Shown here in pieces: positions 1 through 9,279 of a stretch of DNA of 58,820 nucleotides. Position 1 is the stretch's first letter. Each line of letters opens with the position of its first letter. Both the position numbers and the translations under genes were made by a program. The notes under the pieces are model-generated. The model was not told the DNA's origin and did not search any database. It saw only the letters and a program-made list of their open reading frames with translations. The stretch lies in contig CALSCQ010000263.1 in NCBI GenBank assembly GCA_943704525.1, positions 1 to 58,820 of the forward strand, in the 5' to 3' direction. Source of the DNA: Pigoraptor vietnamica. Lineage: Eukaryota; Opisthokonta; Filasterea.

Positions 1-161
1 GGGGGGGAGGGGGAGGGGCTCTCTCCTGGTGCCCAAAAGGAACATAGCTCTCACGTGCACTGGTCTGTTGTCATGCCGCGTAGACATTCGCTTGTCGGCC
101 GCTATTCGACAGCGCAAGCTGCGGAGAGTCGCTTGGGGCCGTCCTGCGCACCATCACGTGC

Positions 162-2158
162 ATGGCGCGTACGGACCGATTTCTCCTTCTCGGGAGCGAA
201 GAGGGCCTCTCTTGCATTAAGCTCGCCGGTGGTTCTGGTGAGTGTCGGGATGATTGTTGCGAGGAACCATGTCCGGCGTCGTCCGCGGTGTGTTTGTTGC
301 GGCCTTGCGTTTGTTGTGCGGCCTTTCTTAGCAAGAGTGTGTCGCAGGCGTTGCCCGCTTTGGCGAGGGAAAGCGCGTGTCGCAGATGGAAGTCCTCGCC
401 GCCGAGAAGCTTCTCGTTCTCATCACAGGTGCGTTTACATCCGTCGCACCTTTGCGTGTACTCTTTCGATAGTGTAGTGCTCATGCTCCCCACGTGCAGG
501 CAAATCGCGCCAGCTGCGCGTCCTGCAACTCGCGGCGTTTGAGGCCGACGGGGGGTCGCTGGCGCCCGCGCTGGACGAGACCAAGGGCTGTACTTTCTTT
601 GCGACCGGCACCTACCAGAAGGTCACGTGCATCGCAGTGGCGATGAAGCGGAAGCTGCTTTTGTACAACGCGCGCAGCCTGAAGAAGCTGAAGGTGGGCG
701 GCGTACACCACACGGCACCAGTCCTTCAGTGTCTGTTGAATTCGCATTGCGATATGGATTCCCTCTCCAATGCACGTGCCGCCTTTCGTGTGTCCTGTAG
801 GAAATTCCGGTCCCCGAGGGCTGCACCGGCGTTTTCTTCTTCGACGACGGGCTGTGCGTGGCCCTCAGCGGCAAGTTTCTGCTCATCGACGGGCACTCGA
901 GCGATCCCAAGAGTGAGTGGTCGCCTGGTCGTCCGGTCACCTATCTGTCGCCCGTGCTAATATTAGGACGCGGCTCCGCAGAGCTGCTCGACCCGAACGA
1001 CGCGTCGACGAATTTTGTTTTCAACCAGGCGCAGGAGATGGTCCCCATGGCCGCGTTTCAGCTGGCGTCGGACGTGCTTCTCTGCTTCAACTGTGAGTCT
1101 CGTGTCCGCATTCTGGATGTGCCGGTAGCTGTTGTGCGGTGCTGACTGCCGGTGCTTTGCAGACATTGGTCTGTTTGTTAACAAGGATGGGCGCCGTGCC
1201 CGCGATGCCGAGCTTAAGTGGACATCGGTGCCTGCGCATATTGGTGGGTGTCTTGGGTGCGTTGTTCTGAGGTGGCCCATCGCTCACTTATACGTCGCCC
1301 GCAGCCTACTGCGAGCCCTACGTTCTCGCATACGCCGCCGATTACATCGACGTATTCGATGTCAGGAGCTGCGAGCTTGTGCAGACGTTGAGCCTGCCGG
1401 GCGGGCTTCCGCTGTGCCGCGATGGCTCTCTGTCTCTGTCCACAGACTTGGAGGTCGTTACGGTCGTACTTGTGAGGGAGGCGTCGGCGCCCGAGCTTCC
1501 TCTCCCGGCCGACCTCATACGCTCAAACTCGTCGTCGGCGGATCGTCCGAAGCTGAAACGGCGCACCTCGGCGGAGCTCCGCATTTCTATCTCGCAACCC
1601 ATGAACTTCCAGCACGTGGCGCACGCAGGCACGTCCGCTGACGTGACCCCCACCGCTTCTCCGGCGGCTACGATGCGCAAGTCGTTTGAGGGCGGCCTGA
1701 CGCCGGGGGCAGCGGCCGCCTCGATGCGCCGCGCCGGAGGGCCCCCGCCGCCGGAGGGTGGAGTGAGTCCGGTGACCGCAACGCGCAGATCCTCTGCGGA
1801 CGCGGCCCCTGCTTTGGCTGCCGCAAGCACGCCGTCTGGCGCCCGCCCATCGGCGGAGTCCCCCGCGCCCTCATCCACGCCCTCGGCTGCACCCGCGCAG
1901 GCCAAGCCCACTGCGAGCCCCGTGGCCGCCACCCCTGTCGCCGCTCCCGCTGCAGCGCCCACGACGTTGACCGCCGCCCCTGCCGCCGCCCCTGCCGCCA
2001 CCCCTGCCGCCACCCCTGCCGCCACGCCCGCCGCCACGCCCGCCGCGGCACCCACGTCGTCTGCAGAGAAGGCAAAGGCGCAGCACACGGCCGCAAAGGA
2101 CGACAAGAAGGATGCCGCCGGCGGTGACAAGAACTTTGATTTCCTCACTAACTGGTGA
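162..2158 (+). CDS. CNH-CRIB protein, MRCK C-terminus-like
   Basis: Seven exons fit in phase: 162-237, 348-428, 500-693, 801-912, 967-1092, 1163-1243, 1305-2158 (507 aa). Residues about 5-270 read as a citron-homology (CNH) propeller: RFLLLGSEEGLS, then LDETKGCTFFATGTYQ, LLDPNDAS, GLFVNKDGRRAR and IDVFDVRSCELVQTL follow the order of the MRCK/DMPK-family CNH domain. A CRIB motif, ISQPMNFQHVAHAG, lies near residue 318, where MRCK kinases carry theirs, so the protein should bind a Cdc42/Rac-type GTPase. The last 170 residues are Ala/Pro-rich low complexity. No kinase, C1 or PH domain is visible. CACGTG at 155-160 and 52-57 sits just upstream of ATG 162, which supports a short stand-alone protein, but an upstream exon outside the window joining at an acceptor near 112 cannot be excluded. 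Confidence 0.75.
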
Positions 2159-2264
2159 TCTTTTGCGCCGGAGCGCGTTGCGTCGCGTTTTTACAAGCGT
2201 TATGTACTGTGTGCGTGCAACAACAAAGACAGGCCAAAACAAAAGCCGCGGCGCAGTCGCATGT

Positions 2265-3057
2265 CTAGGCACTCTTGAGCAGCGCGGTCGTCCGCAGGTT
2301 CGCCTCCTTGACGCGCGCCGTCTGCACGTCCGTCTTGTTGTTGAGCCTGTCCAGCTGGTCGTTCTGGCGGTCGAGCTCGGAGCTCATGGCATGCGCCTGC
2401 GCCTTGAGGTCGCCGAGAATGTCCGACACAGCCCCGATGTTCTCGTCCATTTCATCCTCGCGCGCGTCGTTCGTGATGCGATTAACATAGCCCCTGCCAC
2501 CACCACCACCACCGCCGCCGCCGCCGCCGCCAGCGCCGTCACCGCCCCACGTCCGCTCCCCGTCCGCGTGCGGCTGTTCTGTCACGAGGTCGCCTCCCTT
2601 CTTGGAGAATTCGCTCTTGAGATATATGTCCGACTTCTCGAAGTTTTTGTGCCGGTTGCACGGGCAGACGCACAGGCCGCAGCACTTCTCCATGTTCGTG
2701 ATGTGCTTCTCGGCCTGGCGCATGTCCGCGTTGATCTTGTCGAGGTTGTTGTCGATGCGGTTCAGTTGCTCTGCAGACGGCGCATCAGTGCGAGTGCCAG
2801 GGCAATTCGCACAGTGGCAGCGCAGTCCGACACAGGCGCCAATTGAAATAAAAGGCGAGGCCACAATGAAACGAACGCGTGGACCCACCGCCCTGGTGGT
2901 TGAGCTCCTCGAGCGTCTTGGCGCCCACTTCCCGCGACTGCTCCGCCATTTGCCGCATGCGCCGCGTGGACTCGAGCGACTCGTTCGTGATTTCGTCGCC
3001 GCGGCGGAGCATCTCCGCGACCTCCTCGCGCTCGCGCTGCGCGTCGTACCCGTCCAT
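2265..3057 (-). CDS. SNAP25: SNAP-25-like Qbc SNARE
   Basis: Two exons (3057-2889, 2770-2265) give 224 aa, close to the 206 aa of animal SNAP-25. Both SNARE helices are present. The N-terminal one (about 1-80) has ESLESTRRM and the zero-layer Gln at Q55 (NHQGEQLNRID). The C-terminal one (about 155-224) has ITNDAREDEMDENI and zero-layer Q192 (LDRQNDQLDRL). Between them CCGLCVCPC (86-94) matches the palmitoylated cysteine cluster that anchors SNAP-25 to membranes. A long glycine run in the linker before the second helix is unusual. The protein should pair with syntaxin and synaptobrevin in vesicle fusion. The start is the first Met before the SNARE helix; longer upstream Met codons in frame lack conserved sequence. 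Confidence 0.93.
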
Positions 3058-3282
3058 TTTTTGTTCGGCCCAATGGCCCGCGCACCAGTCAGAGCCAAAG
3101 AGACGGGCGCTTCTTTTCTCGCGTCTGTTTGTGTGCTTCCTGTGCCTTTGAGGTGCAGGCAACAGCCATGCTCCCCCGGATGTTTTGCGGTTGTGTGTTC
3201 CATCCGGGGTGGAAGTATTACCCGTCATACCCCAACTGTTGAAATCCAGTAACTGGCGGCGCTAGCACGAACAATTGGCGAG

Positions 3283-4397
3283 ATGTCTTTTATTTGGACA
3301 GCGAAGGGTACTTTCAAACCCACGCGGACCACGTCAGCTTCTGTGCGTACGTTGTGCCGAAGGACACACACAGCACCCGCCGAGAATGGCACTGGCGCGC
3401 GCACAGCACGCACGGACGACGGCTTTGCCATCGCGTACGAGCACATTCGCGGAGGCGAAGACACGCAGTCGCCTCAATTTCTCTTTGCTCATGCCACGGG
3501 TTTCTGTCGGCAAGTGTGGCGTCCCGTTATTTCGGCTTTAAAATCGGCGCACTCGGCCGTGATAGTTGACCTGCGCGGCCATGGCGACAGCAGCGCACTT
3601 CGCAAACTGTCTGGCGAAATAGATGGCAACTGGTGGCAGTTTGGCAATGACATCGTGGCCGTCGCAAGACATGTTGCAAATGGCGGCGCTCGAACAAGCG
3701 CCAGAGTCGGCGTCGGACATTCGCTCGGGTGTGTATTGGCCACTGTGCTAAGTCGCGCTGATTGAGACCTAACCGATCACAATTTGTGGCAGCGGCGCCG
3801 CGGTGCTCATGGCGCAGCTTCGCGATCCGTCGCTATTTGATGCCCTCGTTCTTGTGGAGCCTGTTGTCTTCATGCCACCGTACGAGCGAAGATCGGACTA
3901 CGTGTATGCCACGGCGGCCGCGCGGCGTCGTTCGGTGTTTCCGAGTCGTTCGGCGGCGCTTGCGAATTTTGCCTCCAAGGACATATTCCGCAAGTGGGAC
4001 GCGCGCTGTTTGGAGGAATATGTGCGAGGCGGCGTTGCGATGACTGGGCGCGGGGATGAAGTGGCTCTCAAGTGCAGCCCCGACGGAGAGGCGGAGGTGC
4101 GTACTTGTCGTTGCGATTGCAAGTGAATGTCGCTCATGGGTCCAACTGCAGATCTACCGCATGTCGTGGCACAACTTGTGGGAGTTTGTGCCTGAGATCG
4201 GAGTGCCAACGCTCCTCATTGCCGCGTCCGAGTCGTTCACACATCCGGAGCCCTATGCCACTGCGCTTTCTCGGCGCATAAGGGCTGGCAAGGGCGGAGT
4301 GTCCCGGTTTGTGACCATCCCCGGCGCATCGCACCTGGTGCCCATGGAGCGGCCAGAAACGGTCGCCGCGGAAATTGCCGCTTTTATGTCGCAATGA
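3283..4397 (+). CDS. alpha/beta hydrolase
   Basis: Three exons in phase: 3283-3728, 3793-4096, 4152-4397 (331 aa). Features of the fold: an oxyanion-type strand and turn (FLFAHATGFC, where many members have HG), VDLRGHGDSS, the nucleophile elbow GHSLGG with Ser147, and GASHLVPMERPE with the likely catalytic His311. The acid residue is uncertain; the ASESF stretch after strand beta-7 has Glu rather than a clear Asp. Similar proteins are epoxide hydrolases, esterases and lipases, so the substrate cannot be named. The first about 45 residues have no recognisable motif and the true start may be further in. Its 3' end converges on the next gene with 40 bp between stops. Confidence 0.8.
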
Positions 4398-4437
4398 ATG
4401 AATGGCGCGACGAGCAAATTTCACAACCGACGCACAA

Positions 4438-5413
4438 TCACTCGCTCTGAGGGACTCCGTCGGCCTCCGTCTTGCTGTCGCGGCGAAACGAACCCCTGCA
4501 TATGACTGCACTTAGCATCGCAGCAAAAATGTGCACGTGCCGCACGAGCCCACTGTGCTCCAAAGTTTGCTCCCGTGCACTCACACATACCCAATGCGGT
4601 CAACAGATGCCTTGGCGCGCTCCATGAGGTTCTTGACCGTGTCCGACTCACTGCGTCACGCCAACACCATCAGTCGTGCCCGCAGGCAACATTCCGCGAA
4701 AACAGAACCCACCGTATCTCGTTGAACTTCTGCTGGGCAGCGGTTCCGGCATTCGCGAGGGCCGCCTTGGACGCTTGAACGCTGCACGGCACGGAGCACG
4801 TGAGAAGCCATGGCTCGCCACTACATACCGCTGCTGCAACAGACTCACGCGTCCGACTGGGCGATGCGGCTGAATCCATCCTTCGTGCGCTCTGTGAAGA
4901 TGACGAAGCCTTCCTTGGTCTTCTCGCCCACAGACGCAATGACTTCCGCGGTCTTCTTGTAGCTGCCAATGGACAGGGTCAACCTCGACGCCCAACAGAC
5001 GCGCAACACGACCAGTGTACCCACGCATCGCTGCCCTTAATGTTGTCAACCGTTCGGTTCAGTTCCTCCGTAAGGCGCGCGAGATTTTCGGCGTAAGTTG
5101 CGGATGTTTGCGCGCCGCCTAGCTGCTTGCGAAGGCCGGCGAGCTCCTCCTCGTGGCGAGCAAGGTCCTCGCGGAGCACGCGCACCTCGGTCTCTTTAGC
5201 CGTGATGCGGTCCTTCAGCTGCTGCTTCTCGCAGGCCAGCGTGAGGTGCTCATCGAGAGACTCTGCGGGACCCTGCAATGTATCACGCGCACGGTCAGAC
5301 GCCCTGCGCAGGCCCACACAGTCAAGCCCACTCGCCTTAAACGGGCAGCCATAGACGCTGTTGGGGCACAGAAACTCGGGCGTCGCGGGGGCAGGCGCGC
5401 TATCGTCGGCCAT
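4438..5413 (-). CDS. TPD52: zinc-finger TPD52-like protein
   Basis: Six exons in phase: 5413-5336, 5272-5025, 4983-4849, 4781-4713, 4650-4591, 4495-4438 (215 aa). After MADDSAPAPATPEF comes a C-x6-C-x11-H-x4-C finger of the TRAF-type pattern (CPNSVYGCPFK then DEHLTLAC). A coiled coil follows, with LREDLARHEEELAGLRKQLG. The C-terminal half matches the tumour protein D52 family: IGSYKKTAEVIASVGEKT resembles the SAYKKT region, and SDTVKNLMERAKASVDRIGG matches its last helix. TPD52 proteins are adaptors in vesicle traffic. The zinc finger is not part of the animal family. The intron after codon 26 uses a GC donor (AAG|GCGAGT); it is 63 nt and stop-free, so it could be retained, but removing it restores finger spacing. 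It shares a 200-bp divergent promoter with the ABHD12-like gene. Confidence 0.75.
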
Positions 5414-5525
5414 TCTGAAGAAAAGGCTCAGGCCACTGTCTCCGCCTTCGCAGTTGCAGTACGTGCGTTTGTCAAAGCTGTTGCGTCTGCAGGGCGCACC
5501 AAAAATAGGGATTTGCACGCACAAC

Positions 5526-5572
5526 CACGTGACCAATCCGGCACGTGATCAACAGCATGTGACATGACGTCA
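5526..5572. promoter_or_regulatory. divergent promoter motif cluster
   Basis: Between the TPD52-like gene (left) and the ABHD12-like gene (right) lie CACGTG at 5526-5531, CACGTG at 5542-5547 and the palindrome TGACGTCA at 5565-5572. The first two fit bHLH-ZIP or G-box factors, the last fits a CREB/ATF-type bZIP site. The same words recur in front of many other genes in the window. Confidence 0.5.
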
Positions 5573-5613
5573 CAATCTTGTGCACAAATACCGTTAGCGG
5601 CAAGGCAGAGTGA

Positions 5614-6693
5614 TTGGGATCCTGCAGAATGGGCCGGCCCCAGCCACAGCAGGGCCCAACGCGGGCACGTAGCCGTGTACACGCCGCCGTTCGCTTGCTT
5701 GCGCTTGCGGCGGCTGCGTATGCGCTTGGCGTGGTGGTGCTGATTGCGTTCCCGGCCACCCAAGGCGTGCTCATCCACCTGCACCTCGTCCGCCTCCCGT
5801 TCTTTGCGGATCTGCAGCATCCCGAGCTGTATGGTCTACCGGCCGCCCGTCCTTTTACGCTCGTAACGCCTGACGGACTCCGTCTGGGCGGTTGGCACGT
5901 GCTTCCGGCCGGGCAGGTGGCCCTCGACGCAATCCGCAAGGTGGACGCGGGCGCCGATCGTGCAGAGGTCTTTGACAATGCACTGAAGAGTTCGGGGTCG
6001 CGCGTTGTTCTCTATCTGCATGGGAATGCGGGAACGCGCGCAGTTGGGCACCGCGTCGCGTTGTATTCGCTGTTGTCCGCACACTTTGACGCCCACGTCG
6101 TCACCGTCGACTATCGTGGCTACGGCGACTCGGAGGGCTGGCCTTCCGAGGACGGCCTTGCCATCGATGCGAGGGCGGCGTTCGACTGGATCACGGCGCG
6201 GCGTGGCGACAACGGAAGTGCGACCATCGTCTGGGGCCACTCCCTCGGGGCGGCGGTGGCCATCCGGCTTGCGAAGGAGCTCAGCGATGTTGGACGCCCG
6301 CCGCGCGCGCTCGTGGTCGATGCGCCCTTCACGCGGCTTCTTGACGGCGCGCTTCACCACCCCGTGGGCCTCCTCTTTCGCTGGGTGCCCTATGCCGAAA
6401 CGCTGATCGACCTGTTCATGGCGGACAAATTCCCCTCAATCGAGCGCGTGGCTCATGTCCACTGCGACATGCTTATTCTCCACGGAAAAAACGACGCGCT
6501 GCTCCCCCACGCCCTCGGAGAGCGGCTCCACGAAGCGACGCACCGCGCACGCCAGGAAACCATGGCTGCACTGCACCACGGGCTGCAGCTTCGCTTCGTC
6601 TCGTTCGAACGCGCGTCGCACAACAACATCTACCTGGAACCCCGGCTGCTGGACGAACTGGCGGCGTTTCTTGCTGGTCAGGGAAACGAGTGA
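5614..6693 (+). CDS. ABHD12: ABHD12-like membrane lipase
   Basis: A single exon of 359 aa. One membrane segment at about residues 26-46 precedes a lumenal alpha/beta hydrolase domain. Visible motifs are the oxyanion strand VVLYLHGNAG, VDYRGYGDSEG, the elbow GHSLGA with Ser210, LHGKND with Asp294, and SHNN with His336, forming a full triad. Order, spacing and the N-terminal anchor match ABHD12, which hydrolyses lysophosphatidylserine and monoacylglycerols facing the ER lumen. ABHD13/BEM46-type hydrolases are close alternatives. The second Met at 5629 (MGRPQP) could equally be the start. Confidence 0.85.
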   Translation: MGSCRMGRPQPQQGPTRARSRVHAAVRLLALAAAAYALGVVVLIAFPATQGVLIHLHLVRLPFFADLQHPELYGLPAARPFTLVTPDGLRLGGWHVLPAGQVALDAIRKVDAGADRAEVFDNALKSSGSRVVLYLHGNAGTRAVGHRVALYSLLSAHFDAHVVTVDYRGYGDSEGWPSEDGLAIDARAAFDWITARRGDNGSATIVWGHSLGAAVAIRLAKELSDVGRPPRALVVDAPFTRLLDGALHHPVGLLFRWVPYAETLIDLFMADKFPSIERVAHVHCDMLILHGKNDALLPHALGERLHEATHRARQETMAALHHGLQLRFVSFERASHNNIYLEPRLLDELAAFLAGQGNE

Positions 6694-6825
6694 TAAATAG
6701 CGGTGTGATGGGCCAATTCGGTTACCCGATGAAGTGGACAACAGCCCCGACTAGCTAGACAAAGTGCCTCGTCAGAATTTTCAGAGAAGATAGACACGCA
6801 ATCTTTCGCAAAGCACGACACTGAG

Positions 6826-8173
6826 ATGGGTGCGCGCTCACACCAACTCTTTGCATTGTCCCTGTGGGCCTTCGTGTGCTTCGCTTTCGCGGGCGCCGAG
6901 GCCACTGCCGATTCGCAGGCATGGCCGCTGCCATATCGCCGCGTGGACTCCCGACCAGCCGTCGATCCTTTCTGCCAGGTACGCGCGCTGGCGTTGTTCA
7001 GCCCTCAGTCAGACACTTATCCTTTTGTGCACCAGGCCCTCTATCCCTTCTGCCCTGGAAGGACGGAGGTGCCCACCTTTGACGACGACGACGAAATTGC
7101 CGTTTTCTTGCTCAAAGCTCCAGTTTGGGAGTTTAAGTACGGCGATCTCCTTGGGAAATTTGTAAGTTGCGCCATATGCTGCCCCGTTTCAGGTACATAA
7201 TCGTATCATCCGCCGTCCCTCACTCCTTGTTTGTTGGGCAGAATGTTTTCCACGATGCGATGGGCTTCCGCAGCACCCGAACAGGCTTAAACTATACGCT
7301 TGAGTGGTATGAGCTTCATCAACTTCTTAACTGCACGTTTCCGCACATTGTGAGAGACGTGGAAGGAAATCGAAGTCCACTGTGGTGCAACCAAGGTAGG
7401 CGACAATGCTTTTCTGAATGTTCCTTTGATTGCTTCATAACCCGTGTGTGTGCGTGTGCTTTTTTCAGGTGCGGCCTGCTTTTCGAACGGCATTGACGAT
7501 CTACATTGGATACAAAACGGATCTTTGACGGAGGTTGCCGTTGTATCGGGTGCGTCTGAGTTTTGTTCCGCTTTGCAATAATAGACCTTACAGTAAACAA
7601 CTAAACGACGTATTATTCGTTTCAGGAGCACTCTTCAACAAATTCTCGTCATGGCTTCGTCAAGACAACGAAACCGGAGTCTTCTACGAGACGGTTGGTA
7701 CCCCTAACTCTTGTCAGCGAGTCTTGAGGTGCCGTGTTCTAACTCCTTTCAACGCACAGTGGACTGTCAACAACCCCACTTCTGGTCAACGATACTTTGA
7801 TAGCTATGATTGTGCTTCGTTCGTATTGAGGGCGATCGACACTTTTTATCATCTTGGTGCCTCCTTCAACCACTCCACTGTACCTCGGTATACGGCGATA
7901 GTTCTATATTCGGAAGAGCCGCAGCTCTTTTGGAACACGACCGAGCCACTATCTGCAACTGACGGGAAGATTTCTGAGCTCGTGGAATTTTACGCGCATT
8001 TTGATTCCCATCAATCGTTTCTTCATCTTCTCGTAAGCCTTGCGGAAGTTGCGCTTCTTGATGCGCTCCTCCTACGTAAGTTCTTTCTATTTTATAATGA
8101 CGCGTATTTCAAACTTACACTCGTGCACCCGTTTATCGAAATTCGCTACGACGAGATACCTCTCCCTACTTGA
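6826..8173 (+). CDS. CLN5: CLN5, BMP synthase of the lysosome
   Basis: Six exons in phase: 6826-6978, 7036-7161, 7242-7395, 7469-7549, 7626-7693, 7760-8173 (331 aa). A signal peptide (about 1-25) is followed by [74 protein letters not shown] and a final RYDEIPLP, all diagnostic of CLN5. CLN5 is a soluble lysosomal glycoprotein of NlpC/P60-like fold that makes bis(monoacylglycero)phosphate. Its His/Cys pair corresponds here to His97 (FHDAMGF) and Cys212 (SYDCASF), both kept. Several N-x-T/S sites are present. The gene is visibly AT-richer than its neighbours, its donors are more varied (GTACGC, GTAAGT, GTAGGC, GTTGGT), and no CACGTG lies upstream. Confidence 0.93.
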
Positions 8174-8888
8174 ACAAAAAATTACTATACCTCCTCACGA
8201 GTGCAAGCCATCTAAATTTTAGAAAATATAACTACGTGTGCGCTTTTTTCCGAAGGCATGATATAAACTTATGTAAGCGAATAATAGATAGACTATCCCC
8301 ATTAATAATAGCCTTTGTAGTTAAGATGAGGCAGTAATATAAGCTTAATATGTTAGCTAATAATCCCTTTCACGTGAGAGTCGCCTCCTATTACACAACG
8401 CGCAGGTAAGATAAGAAACACACGGGCGGAATTATGGTACTGGAAATATTGAAATATGTCAACAAAGAAAATCGCTCTCAAAACACATTTTTATGCACAT
8501 GCGCGCACCGCACACGCGCAGACTCACATGCACGTACATATGTACGTCACACGTCACACATCACACCAACGTATACTACAACACATTTTTACGGACCGTA
8601 TAATACGTCCCAAGTGAGTACTCACGCACACCCCACCCACCTACACACATTGCTACAATCAAGAACTCGCACACACGTATGCACAAATTGCACCCATACG
8701 CCAATTATAACGATCTCACACATATACTACAAGTACTAACACACACGCGCACATGTATGAATTCACTCACGCACACACGTGTACACACACAGACGTCTGT
8801 CTACACAACACGCGCACACACATGCATACACGCACACACACACACACACACACACACGCATTTCTAGTCCCAAACGCCCATAATGAAC

Positions 8889-8952
<64 letters not shown>

Positions 8953-9214
8953 TTTTACCATTATGGAACTCGCACCCCAACACGGCGCAAACACACGCGC
9001 ACATCGCGGACACACACGTACATACATTTTTACTTCCGTACGCTCATTATGAACTCGCACCCGAACACGCATACACACACACCCGCGCGTCGCGGACACA
9101 CACAAACACACTCACACACACACGCATACACACACGCGCGCGCGCGCGGACACACGTGGACACGCACTTCAGTACAGAACAGGCACCTCCTACAAATCCA
9201 CGATCAGCTGGGTC
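8174..9214. repeat. AT-rich gap and CA-rich repeat tract
   Basis: No gene is supported here. The first about 300 bp after CLN5 is AT-rich. From about 8480 the + strand is dominated by CA and CACG words. A pure (AC)n run lies at about 8893-8950. Around it at least two clear copies, plus a decayed one, of a longer unit recur. The unit reads ATTATG, GAACTCGCACCC, AACACG and then GCGGACACACAC, spaced roughly 100 bp apart. Open frames through this tract encode only His/Thr repeats. Confidence 0.85.
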
Positions 9215-9220
9215 ACGTGC
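9215..9220. promoter_or_regulatory. CACGTG upstream of nucleotidyltransferase
   Basis: GTCACGTG ends 59 bp before the chosen ATG at 9280 and separates the CA-repeat tract from the gene, which supports this start over longer frames running back into the repeats. Confidence 0.4.
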
Positions 9221-9279
9221 CTCTCTTCTTCCTCAAGAGCAGGTGGGATTGCATCGTTGCGATTTGCGGTGCCTTAGTG

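Noticed and set aside
1668-2272. Long - strand frames over the Ala/Pro-rich tail of the CNH-CRIB gene
   Set aside because: GC-rich low-complexity shadows of the + strand exon with no family features.
8434-9279. Open frames across the CA-rich tract, including a frame extending the nucleotidyltransferase upstream
   Set aside because: They encode only His/Thr/Cys/Val repeats from (CA)n; CACGTG at 9215 and the Met at 9280 mark the likely start.
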